From contig NZ_DASUCC010000123.1 in NCBI RefSeq assembly GCF_035762905.1, forward strand, positions 29,509-93,508: a DNA stretch of 64,000 nucleotides, read 5' to 3'. Positions 8,589 to 17,467 of this stretch are shown piece by piece. Position numbers and translations under genes: made by a program. Below the pieces are notes generated by a model. It had not been told where the DNA came from. It was given only the letters and a program-made list of their open reading frames with translations, and did no database searches. The stretch's first letter is position 1. Each line of letters starts with the position of its first letter. This stretch comes from DASYTH01 sp035762905. GTDB taxonomy: Bacteria; Actinomycetota; Actinomycetes; Mycobacteriales; Pseudonocardiaceae.

Positions 8589-9703
8589 CGGACCTCCAGC
8601 ACCCGATCGACCAGCTCCCCGGAACATCCGGTATCCACATCGGACAGAAATTTCGACAGGTTCGCCGCCATGGCACCGGCATCGACGCGCAGCCCGGTCA
8701 GACAGGCCCGCAGCCAGGACATCGCCGAACCCGTCGCGACCAGCAGGTCGCGCAACGGCCGCCACTCGGCCTGCCAGGCGCCGGCCGCCCGCTCGTGCTC
8801 GCCGGCCATCGCGGCCAGCAGGGTGGCGACCAGCCCGGGCGCCTGGCTCGCCGACGCCAGGGTGGACACCGCGGCCACCGGGTTGCGCTTGTGCGGCATG
8901 GCCGACGAGCCCCCGGGCGCCCCCTCGGCGACCTCGCCCACCTCCGCCTGAGACAACAGCGTCACGTCCCGGGCGATCTTGCCGGCGGTGCCGGCCGCGG
9001 TGCCGAGAGCGCCGGCCAGGTCGGCGATCCGGGTCCGGTCGGTGTGCCATGGCAGCACCGGAACCGCAAGGCCCAGCTGCCCGGCGAACGCCTCGACCAG
9101 GTCGAACGCCCGCCCCTCGAAGCCGGCCAGGGTGCCGGCCGGGCCGCCGAGCTGCACGGCCAGCCGGCCGCGCACCGCCGTGAGCCGCTCGGCCGCCGCG
9201 TCCAGCGCGGACAGCCAGCGTGCCGCCTTGAGCCCGAAGGTGACCGGCGCGGCCGGTTGCAACAGGGTGCGCCCGGCCATCGGGACGTTGCGGTACGTCC
9301 GGGCCATTCGGGCCGCCGCGTCGCTCGCACCGGACAGGTCGGCGAGCAGCACGTCCAGCGCGGACCGGGACACCAACATGGCCGCGGTGTCCAGGATGTC
9401 CTGGCTGGTCGCTCCCTTGTGGACGGCCGGGCCGGCGACCTCGCGCAGCATGCGCACCAGCGGCACCACCGGGCTGGCATGGCGGCCGGCCCGCCTGGCC
9501 AGTTCGGCCAGGTCGAACCGGTCCACCCGGCAGGCATCGGCGACGGCGGCCGCCGCCTCCGGCTCGATGAGTCCGATCCGGGCCTGTGCCCGGGCCAGCG
9601 CCGTCTCGGCGGACAGCATCGCGGCCAGCCAGGCACGGTCGCCGACCGCCTCGCGCACCCCGCCGCGCGCGAGCACCTCGTCGAACAGACCCGGCTCAGA
9701 CAC
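8585..9703 (-). CDS. pcaB: 3-carboxy-cis,cis-muconate cycloisomerase
   Basis: 372 aa, fumarase/aspartase superfamily, converting 3-carboxymuconate to 4-carboxymuconolactone. The signature loop GGSSAMPHKRNP is intact and GATSQDILDTA is the second conserved region. The chosen GTG start at 9703 (VSEPGLFDE) overlaps the pcaG stop by 8 nt. The protein is shorter than the ~450 aa of some PcaBs, consistent with the shorter actinobacterial form. Confidence 0.93.
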   Translation of the reverse strand: MSEPGLFDEVLARGGVREAVGDRAWLAAMLSAETALARAQARIGLIEPEAAAAVADACRVDRFDLAELARRAGRHASPVVPLVRMLREVAGPAVHKGATSQDILDTAAMLVSRSALDVLLADLSGASDAAARMARTYRNVPMAGRTLLQPAAPVTFGLKAARWLSALDAAAERLTAVRGRLAVQLGGPAGTLAGFEGRAFDLVEAFAGQLGLAVPVLPWHTDRTRIADLAGALGTAAGTAGKIARDVTLLSQAEVGEVAEGAPGGSSAMPHKRNPVAAVSTLASASQAPGLVATLLAAMAGEHERAAGAWQAEWRPLRDLLVATGSAMSWLRACLTGLRVDAGAMAANLSKFLSDVDTGCSGELVDRVLEVR

Positions 9704-10247
9704 TGAAGAAGACCGTCTCGCCATCGCCCCGCAGCCGCACGTCGAACCGGAAGCCGTCCGCGGTGGCCACGGCGATCAGCGTGCCGCGCCGGGCGGGGTC
9801 CACGCCGGCGAGCACCGGGTCCTCGGCATTGGCCGGCTCGTCGGGCAGGTAGACCCGGGTGACCAGCCGGTCGAGCAGCCCGCGGCCGAGGATGGACAGG
9901 TCGATGTGCGGCGCCTGCGGCCGGCCGGCCGCATCGGGCACCCGGCCGGGTCGCAGCGTGCGGATCGCCCAGTACCCGGCCGCGTCGGTCGGGCAGCGGC
10001 CGAACCCGCGGAACTCCACGCCGGCCCCGCGCGGGTCGTCCGGATGCGCGAACCGCCCGTCCGGGTCGGCCTGCCAGCTCTCCACCAGCCCGTCCGGCAC
10101 CGGCTCACCGGCCCCGTCGGTGATCCGGCCACGCAGCCAGAACGCGCCCGGAGTGTGCTCGTCGACCACGTACGGCCCGTCCGGCCAGGGCAGGCAGTGC
10201 GCGAAGAACGGTCCGACGGTCTGCGACGGGGTCAATCCCAGCGTCAT
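9696..10247 (-). CDS. pcaG: Protocatechuate 3,4-dioxygenase alpha subunit
   Basis: 183 aa intradiol dioxygenase fold. The alpha subunit supports the active site but does not bind iron. In agreement, the tyrosine and one histidine of the beta-subunit ligand set are missing (GRFAHP in place of GRY, PHIDLSI in place of HIH). It starts with ATGA overlap on the pcaH stop. With PcaH it cleaves protocatechuate to 3-carboxy-cis,cis-muconate. Confidence 0.95.
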   Translation of the reverse strand: MTLGLTPSQTVGPFFAHCLPWPDGPYVVDEHTPGAFWLRGRITDGAGEPVPDGLVESWQADPDGRFAHPDDPRGAGVEFRGFGRCPTDAAGYWAIRTLRPGRVPDAAGRPQAPHIDLSILGRGLLDRLVTRVYLPDEPANAEDPVLAGVDPARRGTLIAVATADGFRFDVRLRGDGETVFFSV

Positions 10248-10954
10248 GATTTCTCCATCGGGGTGGCTTCCCGGCCGCGCAGCACGATGTCGAACCGGAA
10301 CGCCAGCGCCCACTCCGGCACCGTCGCCGACAGGTCGAAGCTGGAGATCATCCGCGGCCGGGCCGCCTCGGGCACCGCGTTGTAGATCGGGTCCTGGAAG
10401 AACAGCGGATCGCCGGGGAAGTACATCTGGGTGACCAGCCGCTGGGTGAACGACCGGCCGAACAGCGAGAAGTGGATGTGCGCGGCGCGCCAGGCGTTGT
10501 CGTGGTTGCGCCACGGGTAGGCGCCGGGCTTGACCGTCACGATCCGGTAGCCGCCGTCGGCGTCGGTGAGGCACCGGCCGACCCCGGTGAAGTTCGGGTC
10601 CAGCGGAGCCGGATGCCGGTCGGCGGCGTGGAAGTAGCGGCCGGCCGCGTTGGCCTGCCAGACCTCGACCAGCGTGTGCGGCACCGGCCGGCCGTCCTCC
10701 TCGACCACCCGGCCGTGCACGATGATCCGCTCGCCGAGCGGCTCGCCGTCGTGCTGCTGGGTGAGGTCGGCGTCGTTGGGGTCCACCCGGCCCTCGCCGA
10801 GCAGCGGGCCGGTGATCTCGGTCAGCGAGTGCGTCAGCCGCACCGGGGACAGCGCAGGCGCGCGCAGGGTGGTCGAGACGTATCCCGGGCTGTACAGCGG
10901 CGGGTGCACGTCCTCGCCGGGCCGCCGGTAGCCGGGCAGCACCAGGTCGGTCAT
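10244..10954 (-). CDS. pcaH: Protocatechuate 3,4-dioxygenase beta subunit
   Basis: 236 aa. It carries the non-heme ferric site: Tyr in NAAGRY, Tyr in PGAYPW and two His in AAHIHFSL. ATG at 10954 lies 5 nt after the pcaJ stop, with AAAGGA as ribosome site inside the pcaJ end. It forms the catalytic alpha-beta unit with PcaG, encoded immediately downstream. Confidence 0.96.
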   Translation of the reverse strand: MTDLVLPGYRRPGEDVHPPLYSPGYVSTTLRAPALSPVRLTHSLTEITGPLLGEGRVDPNDADLTQQHDGEPLGERIIVHGRVVEEDGRPVPHTLVEVWQANAAGRYFHAADRHPAPLDPNFTGVGRCLTDADGGYRIVTVKPGAYPWRNHDNAWRAAHIHFSLFGRSFTQRLVTQMYFPGDPLFFQDPIYNAVPEAARPRMISSFDLSATVPEWALAFRFDIVLRGREATPMEKS

Positions 10955-10959
10955 GGGGG

Positions 10960-11712
10960 TCACGGTCCTTTCACGAGGTCGCGCAGCACGGCCAGCTCCT
11001 CGCCGGTGGGCGGGTCGGTCTCGGCCAGGTCCGCGGCGACGGCGAGGGCCCATCCGGTGGCGGCGCGGGCCGCGGCCAACTCGGCGCCGGGGTGCAGGTG
11101 GGTCAGGGTCAGCTCGCAGGTGTTCGGATCCGGCTCGAGCACGCCGATGTCGGTCACCACCAGCACCGGACCGCGGCCGCGCAGACCGAGCCGGTCCCGG
11201 CAACCCGGCCCGTCGCCGAAGCCGACCGAGGTGACGAAGTCGACCTTCTCGACGAACGCCCGCCGGGTGTGCCGCAGCATCAGGAACACCTCGCGGCAGG
11301 ACGCCGCGATCTCCGGCGCCCCGCCCGCGCCGGGCAGCCGCACGTCCGGGTCGCGGTAGTCGGCGCCGATGATCGTGGTGTTCAGGTTGGCGTACCGGTC
11401 GAGCTGGGCGGCGGACAGGAAGCCGACGCCGATCCGGCCGGGCTGCAGCCAGTAGTTGAACACCTCGGGCACGCTGATCACGGCGTCCGCGGTCTCGGCC
11501 AGCTCACCGTCCCCGATGGACAGTGGCAGCCGGGTGGGCTTGGCGCCGATCGCCCCGGACTCGTAGATCAGCACCAGGTCCGGGTTGTGCAGCCGGCGAG
11601 CCAGGTTGGCCGCGGTGCTCGGCAGCCCGATCCCGACGAAGCAGGAGGTGTGCCCGACCAGTGCCCGCGCGGCGGTGATCGTCATCATCTCCTCGGCGGT
11701 CCAGGTGCTCAT
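10960..11712 (-). CDS. pcaJ: 3-oxoadipate CoA-transferase, beta subunit
   Basis: 250 aa. It belongs to the glutaconate/3-oxoadipate CoA-transferase type used in actinobacterial pca operons. The catalytic glutamate is expected in LIYESGAIGA. Together with PcaI it moves CoA from succinyl-CoA to 3-oxoadipate. Its ATG overlaps the pcaI stop (ATGA). The thiolase (pcaF) that would finish the pathway is not in the window. Confidence 0.9.
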   Translation of the reverse strand: MSTWTAEEMMTITAARALVGHTSCFVGIGLPSTAANLARRLHNPDLVLIYESGAIGAKPTRLPLSIGDGELAETADAVISVPEVFNYWLQPGRIGVGFLSAAQLDRYANLNTTIIGADYRDPDVRLPGAGGAPEIAASCREVFLMLRHTRRAFVEKVDFVTSVGFGDGPGCRDRLGLRGRGPVLVVTDIGVLEPDPNTCELTLTHLHPGAELAAARAATGWALAVAADLAETDPPTGEELAVLRDLVKGP

Positions 11713-12524
11713 GAGCCCACCGGATCCAGCACTTCGGTACGCAGCCAGGCGGTGAACGCGTCCCGGTCCCGGCTGATCGCGTCCCAGGCGCGGTAGGCGT
11801 CGTTGTCCCGGTCGTAGTAGTCCTGCGCGTAGGACGGGCGGGCGCCGCCGGGCACCACGGCCACCGCGGTCACCACCCAGCCGGGCAGCACCACCGCGTC
11901 CGGTCGCGGGTCCAGGGTGTCCACCACCTCTTCGACGGTGACCAGCGAGCGGTCGGCGGCCAGCACCGCTTCCTTCTGCACGCCGGTGAGTCCCCACATC
12001 TGCACGTTGCCCTTGCGGTCGGCGCGCTGGGCGTGGATCACGGTGACATCCGGCCGCAGCGCCGGCACCGCGGTGAGCACCTCGCCGGTGAACGGGCAGG
12101 TGACCGTGGCCAGGTTGGCGTTGTGCCGGAACAGGTCGGTGCCGGCGTAGCCGCGCATGACCGCGAACGGCAGCCCGGACGCGCCGGCCACGTACCGGTT
12201 GGCCATGCCGGCGTGGCTGTGCTCGTCCAGCTCGAGCGGGGCCGGCCAGCCGTTGTTGACCGCGTCCCGGAACCGGTGCAGCGAACCGACTCCCGGGTTG
12301 CCGCCCCAGGAGAACACCAGCCGGCTGGCGCATCCGGCGCCGATCAACTGGTCGTAGATGATGTCCGGGGTCATCCTGACCAGGGTGAGGTCGCGCCGGC
12401 CCTGGCGGATGATCTCCTGGCCGGCCCGGACCGGGATGAGGTGGGTGAACCCCTCAAGGGCCACCACGTCGCCGTCCCGGACCAGCGTCGCGATGCCCTC
12501 GGCCAGACCGACCAGTTCGGCCAT
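11709..12524 (-). CDS. pcaI: 3-oxoadipate CoA-transferase, alpha subunit
   Basis: 271 aa, first gene of the pcaIJHGBDCR operon. CoA-transferase family I motifs include VALEGFTHLIPV, FSWGGNPGVGSLHRFRD and HAQRADRKGNVQ. It could be annotated as glutaconate CoA-transferase subunit A by similarity alone; the operon context argues for 3-oxoadipate. It is preceded by an IclR-type operator and a promoter divergent from the ABC importer. Confidence 0.9.
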   Translation of the reverse strand: MAELVGLAEGIATLVRDGDVVALEGFTHLIPVRAGQEIIRQGRRDLTLVRMTPDIIYDQLIGAGCASRLVFSWGGNPGVGSLHRFRDAVNNGWPAPLELDEHSHAGMANRYVAGASGLPFAVMRGYAGTDLFRHNANLATVTCPFTGEVLTAVPALRPDVTVIHAQRADRKGNVQMWGLTGVQKEAVLAADRSLVTVEEVVDTLDPRPDAVVLPGWVVTAVAVVPGGARPSYAQDYYDRDNDAYRAWDAISRDRDAFTAWLRTEVLDPVGS

Positions 12525-12536
12525 TGGCCCCTCCGC

Positions 12537-12551
12537 GTGCGCTATGCGAAC
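12537..12551. promoter_or_regulatory. IclR (PcaR)-type operator at the pcaI promoter
   Basis: The 15-mer GTGCGCTATGCGAAC has the form GTKCG-N5-CGAAC. It matches the partner site at 12647-12661 at 12 of 15 bases and the published PcaR/PobR-type operator form. It lies between the inferred pca transcription start and the pcaI ATG, which suits repression. Confidence 0.65.
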
Positions 12552-12568
12552 GAACGTTCTTTAAACGC

Positions 12569-12598
12569 ACCATAGGGAGCCGAATCGTGACAAGTCAA
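12569..12598 (-). promoter_or_regulatory. Promoter of the pcaIJHGBDCR operon
   Basis: On the minus strand TTGACT (12593-12598) and TATGGT (12569-12574) are spaced by 18 bp, a near-consensus sigma-70 promoter. Its -35 box is 2 bp from the -35 box of the divergent importer promoter. Confidence 0.65.
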
Positions 12599-12600
12599 GG

Positions 12601-12630
12601 TTGACGCTGGCGTGTCGGTGGTTCTACGTT
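12601..12630 (+). promoter_or_regulatory. Promoter of the aromatic importer/pobA operon
   Basis: TTGACG (12601-12606) and TACGTT (12625-12630) are spaced by 18 bp. The two divergent promoters sit back to back, so one regulator can control both. Confidence 0.6.
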
Positions 12631-12646
12631 CATCTACTGAACACGC

Positions 12647-12661
12647 GTTCGCTGTGCGAAC
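12647..12661. promoter_or_regulatory. IclR (PcaR)-type operator at the importer promoter
   Basis: GTTCGCTGTGCGAAC is an inverted repeat (GTTCGC-TGT-GCGAAC). It lies just downstream of the inferred +1 of the importer operon and mirrors the site in front of pcaI. Confidence 0.7.
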
Positions 12662-12693
12662 ACGCCCAATAACGGGTGGATGGAGTCCCGACG

Positions 12694-13686
12694 ATGCGAC
12701 GAAACCTCGCAGCAGTCCTGTTCACCGCGGCCGTGCTGGCCGCCTCCGCCTGCGGTGCCAACACCGGCGGCAGCACCGCCCCGCCGCAGACCGGAAGCGC
12801 GCCGGCCTCCACGCCGTCCGGCCCGCCGGACCAGGTCACCGTCGGGGTCATCCCGATCCTCGACGTGGCGCCGATCTACCTCGGCAAGGAGAAGGGCTTC
12901 TTCAGCAAGCGCAACATCGAGCTGAAGCTCGAGTTAGCCCAGGGCGGCGCGGCGATCGTGCCGGCCGTGATCAGCGGGCAGTACCAGTTCGGCTTCAGCA
13001 ACATGGTCTCGCTGCTGCTGGCCCAGTCCCGCAGCGTGCCGATCAAGGTGGTGTCCAACGGAAACAACTCCACCGGGCAGGACGGCAACGACTTCGCCGC
13101 GCTGATGGTCAAGGGCGACAGTCCGATCAGGACGGCCGCGGATCTGGCCGGCAAGAAGGTCGCGGCCAACACGCTGAAGAACATCGTGGACACCTCGGTG
13201 CGCCAGTCGGTCCGCAAGGCCGGCGGTGACCCGGCATCGGTCCAGTTCGTCGAGATGGGCTTCCCGCAGCAGCCGGCCGCATTGCAGTCCGGTCAGGTCG
13301 ACGCGGTGTTCGTGGTGGAGCCGTTCCAGCAGGCCGTGCTCGCCCAGGGCGGCCGCAAGATCGCGTCCAGCTACGTGGACGTGGCGCCCCAGCTGACCAT
13401 CGCCAGCTACTTCGCTTCCAACCAGCTGATCGGTCAGAACCCCGACCTGGTCAAGCGGTTCACCGAGGCGATGCAGGAGTCACTGGCCTACGCCGACGCC
13501 CACCCCGACGAGGCCCGGCAGATCATCGGCACGTACACCCAGATCGCGCCGGACGTGATCGCCAAGATGACGCTGCCGAAGTGGCCGGCCGACGTGAACC
13601 GGGACTCCGTGCAGAAGCTGGCCGACCTGGCCCTCGAGGACAAGCTGCTGGAGAAGCCGGCAGACGTCGACGCCCTGTTCCTGTGA
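12694..13686 (+). CDS. NMT1/SsuA-type substrate-binding lipoprotein of an ABC importer
   Basis: 330 aa. A lipoprotein signal ends LAASACG (lipobox). The mature part has the NMT1/THI5-like fold: VGVIPILDVAPIYLGKEKGF, VKGDSPIRTAADLAGKKVAA, then QVDAVFVVEPFQQAVLAQGG. The chosen ATG has ggag 8 nt upstream; an ATG at 12676 is an alternative. It is the first gene of the operon and overlaps the permease (GTGA). The aromatic-acid or benzoate-like substrate is inferred from the pca/pob context. Confidence 0.9.
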   Translation: MRRNLAAVLFTAAVLAASACGANTGGSTAPPQTGSAPASTPSGPPDQVTVGVIPILDVAPIYLGKEKGFFSKRNIELKLELAQGGAAIVPAVISGQYQFGFSNMVSLLLAQSRSVPIKVVSNGNNSTGQDGNDFAALMVKGDSPIRTAADLAGKKVAANTLKNIVDTSVRQSVRKAGGDPASVQFVEMGFPQQPAALQSGQVDAVFVVEPFQQAVLAQGGRKIASSYVDVAPQLTIASYFASNQLIGQNPDLVKRFTEAMQESLAYADAHPDEARQIIGTYTQIAPDVIAKMTLPKWPADVNRDSVQKLADLALEDKLLEKPADVDALFL

Positions 13687-14447
13687 GAGTTCTGCTCGGC
13701 CTCGCGGGCCTGATCGGCTTCGGCGCGCTGCTCGAGCTGGTGCCGCGGATCGGGCTGGTCTCCGACCAGTACGCCCCGCCCACCAGCCGGATCGCGGTCG
13801 CGCTCGCCGATCAGGTCCGCGAGGAGCGGTTCTGGACCGCGCTTGCGGACACGCTGCGCACCTGGGGCCTCGGGCTGGCCATCGCGGTGCTGGCCGGGGT
13901 GGTCATCGGCGTGGTGATCGGCTCGATCCCGGTGCTGCGCGTGGCCACCGCGTCCACCGTCGAGTTCCTCCGGCCGATCCCGTCGGTCGCGCTGATCCCG
14001 CTGGCCGTGCTGCTCTACGGCTCCACCGTCACCTCGACGCTGATCCTGGTGGTGTACGCGTCGTTCTGGCAGGTGCTGGTGCAGGTGCTGCACGGGGTGG
14101 CCGACGTCGACCCGGTGGCCAGGGACACCGCTCGGTCCTACCGGCTCGGCCGGGTGGGCACCGTGCGGTACCTGATCTGGCCGACCACGCTGCCCTACGC
14201 CGTGACCGGCGTGCGGCTGGCCGCCTCGGTCGCGCTGATCCTGGCCATCACCGGTGAGCTGATCATCGGCTCGCCCGGGCTGGGCAAGGAGATCGCGATC
14301 GCCCAGGCCAGCGACGCGGTGCCACAGATGTACGCGCTGGTCGTGGTGACCGGGCTGATCGGCGTGGTGGCCAACCTGATCACCCGCACGGCCGAGCGGC
14401 AGGTGCTGGCCTGGCATCCGTCCGTGCGGCAGGAGATCCCGTCATGA
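13683..14447 (+). CDS. ABC transporter permease (SsuC/TauC family)
   Basis: 254 aa, GTG start overlapping the previous stop. About six transmembrane segments are visible. The BPD_transp_1 region includes RPIPSVALIPLAVLLYG and the cytoplasmic EAA-like loop (DTARSYRLGRVGTVRY). It pairs with the next gene to form a heterodimeric membrane channel. Confidence 0.9.
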   Translation: MRVLLGLAGLIGFGALLELVPRIGLVSDQYAPPTSRIAVALADQVREERFWTALADTLRTWGLGLAIAVLAGVVIGVVIGSIPVLRVATASTVEFLRPIPSVALIPLAVLLYGSTVTSTLILVVYASFWQVLVQVLHGVADVDPVARDTARSYRLGRVGTVRYLIWPTTLPYAVTGVRLAASVALILAITGELIIGSPGLGKEIAIAQASDAVPQMYALVVVTGLIGVVANLITRTAERQVLAWHPSVRQEIPS

Positions 14448-15223
14448 TCGTGCGGATCGCCTATCGGACCACGATGATCCTCGCGTTGCCGGCGTTGCTG
14501 TTCGCCACGTGGTGGATCGCCAGCGACGGATCGACCGCGTTCTACATCCCGCCGCTGCGGGTCATCCTGGAGGCGTTCGGCGACACCTGGTTCGGCCCGC
14601 GGCTGGTCGACGACGTGTTGCCCAGCCTGGCCCGGCTCGGCTTCGGCTACCTGATCGCCCTGCTGATCGGGGTTGCGCTCGGCGTGGCGATCGGGCTGCG
14701 CCAGTCACTGCGCGCGCTGCTCGAGCCGACGCTTGAGTTCCTCCGGGCGATCCCGCCGCCGGTGCTGGTGCCGATCCTGATGCTGTTCGCCGGCATCGGC
14801 GACGAGATGAAGATCCTGGTGATCGTGTCCGGCTGCGTGTGGCCGGTACTGCTGAACACGGTCGAGGGCGTGCGGGCGATCGACGGGGTGCTGCTCGACA
14901 CCTGCCGCAGCTACCGGATCGGCGGGTGGCTGCGGATGTGGCACCTGGTGCTGCGCTCGGCCAGCCCGCAGATCGTCACCGGCGCCCGGCAGGCGCTGTC
15001 GGTCGGGATCATCCTGATGGTGATCAGCGAGATGTTCGCGGCCAGCAGCGGGCTGGGCTTCACGATCGTCCAGTTCCAGCGCGGCTTCCAGATTCCCGAG
15101 ATGTGGAGCGGGGTACTGCTGCTCGGCCTGCTCGGCGTGCTCCTGTCGTTGATCTTCAGATTGGTGGAGCATCAGGTTCTTGCCTGGTATCACGGATTAC
15201 GCGCGGTGGAGAAGGAACGCTGA
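14444..15223 (+). CDS. ABC transporter permease (SsuC/TauC family)
   Basis: 259 aa. ATGA overlap with the first permease. It repeats the same architecture (FLRAIPPPVLVPILMLFAGI, DTCRSYRIGGWLRMWHLVL) and ends VEHQVLAWYHGLR, similar to the end of its neighbour (AERQVLAWHP). The two permeases therefore look like a divergent duplicated pair. Confidence 0.9.
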   Translation: MIVRIAYRTTMILALPALLFATWWIASDGSTAFYIPPLRVILEAFGDTWFGPRLVDDVLPSLARLGFGYLIALLIGVALGVAIGLRQSLRALLEPTLEFLRAIPPPVLVPILMLFAGIGDEMKILVIVSGCVWPVLLNTVEGVRAIDGVLLDTCRSYRIGGWLRMWHLVLRSASPQIVTGARQALSVGIILMVISEMFAASSGLGFTIVQFQRGFQIPEMWSGVLLLGLLGVLLSLIFRLVEHQVLAWYHGLRAVEKER

Positions 15224-15227
15224 AACG

Positions 15228-16001
15228 ATGCTGACCGTCACGGAGTTGAACAAGGTCTACGACGGCCATGGCCGCCGGGTGGAGGCGGTCGGCGAGCTCA
15301 CCTTCACCGTCGAGCCCGGCCAGTTCGTCTGCATCGTCGGGCCGTCCGGCTGCGGCAAGACCACGCTGCTGCGCTGCATCGCCGGGCTGTTACCGCCCAC
15401 CGCCGGTGAGGTGTGGCTGGCCGGGCAGCGGGTGTCCGGCCCGCCCAAGGGCCTTGCCGTGGTGTTCCAGGAGTACGGCCGCAGCCTGTTCCCCTGGCTG
15501 CGGGTGGCCGCCAACGTCGAACTGCCGCTGCGCGCGGCCGGGCTGTCCCGCGCGGCCCGGCGCCGGCAGGTGGCCGAGGCGCTGGACGCGGTCGGGCTGG
15601 CCGACGCGCACGGGGCCTACCCGTGGCAGCTCTCCGGCGGGATGCAGCAGCGGGTGGCGATCGCCAGGGCCATCGCCTACCAGCCGCAGGTGCTGCTGAT
15701 GGACGAGCCGTTCGCCGCGGTGGACGCGCAGACCCGGGCCGACCTCGAGGACCTGATCCGCTCGGTGTGGCAACGGTTCGAGATGACCATGCTGTTCGTC
15801 ACGCACGACATCGACGAGGCGGTCTACCTGGGCCAGCGGGTGATCACGCTGTCCGCCGCGCCCACCCACATCGCCGACGACATCGAGATCGACCTGCCGG
15901 CCGAGCGCGACCAGCTGACCACCCGCGGGGCTCCGCGGTTCACCGAGCTGCGCGGTCAGGTTTACGCCCAGATCCAGAAAGCAAAACTGGAGAGACAATG
16001 A
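15228..16001 (+). CDS. ABC transporter ATPase (SsuB/TauB family)
   Basis: 257 aa. Walker A GPSGCGKTT, Q-loop VVFQEYGRSLFPW, signature LSGGMQQR, Walker B VLLMDEPFAAVD and H-loop FVTHDIDEA are intact. ATG at 15228 is preceded by gagaaggaa. It drives uptake by the lipoprotein/permease genes directly upstream and overlaps the aldehyde dehydrogenase (ATGA). Confidence 0.93.
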   Translation: MLTVTELNKVYDGHGRRVEAVGELTFTVEPGQFVCIVGPSGCGKTTLLRCIAGLLPPTAGEVWLAGQRVSGPPKGLAVVFQEYGRSLFPWLRVAANVELPLRAAGLSRAARRRQVAEALDAVGLADAHGAYPWQLSGGMQQRVAIARAIAYQPQVLLMDEPFAAVDAQTRADLEDLIRSVWQRFEMTMLFVTHDIDEAVYLGQRVITLSAAPTHIADDIEIDLPAERDQLTTRGAPRFTELRGQVYAQIQKAKLERQ

Positions 16002-17467
16002 CAGCGACGCTGAACCTGTTGGACGCCAAGGAGTTCGAGGGCCAGGTCTACAGTGGAGGATGGATCTCCTCGCGCGGCGGCGACCTGCCGATCACCGAGC
16101 CGGCCACCGGCGCCGAGCTCGGTCGCACCGGGGTGGCCGACGCCGAGGACGTGGCCGCGGCGGCGCGGGCCGCGGCCGCCGCCCAGCGGGACTGGGCGGC
16201 CACCAACTTCGAGGAGCGGGCCGGGGTGCTGCGCCGGGCCGGCGCGCTGGTCGAGCAGCACGCCGACGAACTGCGGGACTGGGTGATCCGGGAGACCGGC
16301 GCGGTGCCCGGCCTGGCCGGCTTCGCGGTCGGCGTGGCCGCGCAGGAGTGCTACGAGGCCGCCGCCCTCGCCTCCCGGCCGCTCGGCGAGATCCTGCCGA
16401 CCAACCAGCCGCGGCTGTCGCTGCTGCGCCGGGTCCCGGTCGGCGTGGTCGGCGTGATCTCCCCGTTCAACGTGCCGCTGATCCTGTCCATCCGGTCGGT
16501 CGCACCGGCCCTCGCGCTCGGCAACGCCGTGGTGCTCAAGCCGGACCTGCGCACCCCGGTTTCCGGCGGGTTCGCCATCGCCCGCGTGCTGGCCGAGGCC
16601 GGGCTGCCGGACGGGCTGCTGCACGTGCTGCCCGGCGGCGCGGAGGCCGGCACCGCGCTGGTCACCGACCGCAACGTGCGGGTGGTCTCGTTCACCGGCT
16701 CCAGCGCCACCGGCCGCGCCGTCGCCGAGTTGGCCGGCCGGAACCTCAAGCGGGTGCACCTGGAACTGGGCGGCAACAGCGCGATCGTGGTGCTGGACGA
16801 CGCCGACATCGAGGCCGCCGTGTCGGCCGGCGCCTGGGGCTCGTTCCTGCACCAGGGCCAGATCTGCATGACCGCCGGCCGGCACCTGGTGCACGAGAAG
16901 ATCGCCGCCGCCTACACCGAGGCGCTCGCCGCGCACGCCGACGCGCTGCCGGTCGGCAACCCGGCAACGGATCCGGTCGCGCTCGGGCCGCTGATCGACG
17001 AGGGCCAGCGGGACAAGGTGCACGGCCTGGTGACGTCCACCGTGGACGCCGGGGCCCGGCTCGCGGCCGGCGGCACGTACGAGGGCCTGTGCTACCGGCC
17101 GACCGTGCTCGCCGAGGTCACCCCGGACATGCCCGCCTACGCGCACGAGGTGTTCGGGCCGGTGGCGCCGGTCCTGCCGTTCGCCACCGAGGACGACGCG
17201 GTCGCCATGGCCGCCGCCACCGAGTACGGCCTGTCCCTGTCGATCATGACCGGGGACGCCATGCGCGGCCTGGCGCTGGCCGAGCGGATCCCGACCGGGA
17301 TCGTGCACATCAACGACCAGACGGTCAACGACGAGGCGGTGGCGCCGTTCGGCGGCGTGCTCGACTCCGGCACCGGCGCCCGGTTCGGCGGCACGGCCAA
17401 CCTGGACGCGTTCACCGAGCAACGCTGGATCACGATGCGCGGCGACATCCCGGCCTATCCGTTCTAA
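15998..17467 (+). CDS. Aromatic aldehyde dehydrogenase
   Basis: 489 aa NAD(P)-dependent aldehyde dehydrogenase. It has the cofactor loop VVSFTGSSATGR, the catalytic base in LELGGNS and the catalytic Cys in HQGQICMTAGR. The closest known types are benzaldehyde/vanillin dehydrogenases. Position before pobA suggests it oxidises 4-hydroxybenzaldehyde to 4-hydroxybenzoate. Vanillin is possible but no vanAB is present. Stop and next start share a base (TAATG). Confidence 0.9.
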   Translation: MTATLNLLDAKEFEGQVYSGGWISSRGGDLPITEPATGAELGRTGVADAEDVAAAARAAAAAQRDWAATNFEERAGVLRRAGALVEQHADELRDWVIRETGAVPGLAGFAVGVAAQECYEAAALASRPLGEILPTNQPRLSLLRRVPVGVVGVISPFNVPLILSIRSVAPALALGNAVVLKPDLRTPVSGGFAIARVLAEAGLPDGLLHVLPGGAEAGTALVTDRNVRVVSFTGSSATGRAVAELAGRNLKRVHLELGGNSAIVVLDDADIEAAVSAGAWGSFLHQGQICMTAGRHLVHEKIAAAYTEALAAHADALPVGNPATDPVALGPLIDEGQRDKVHGLVTSTVDAGARLAAGGTYEGLCYRPTVLAEVTPDMPAYAHEVFGPVAPVLPFATEDDAVAMAAATEYGLSLSIMTGDAMRGLALAERIPTGIVHINDQTVNDEAVAPFGGVLDSGTGARFGGTANLDAFTEQRWITMRGDIPAYPF

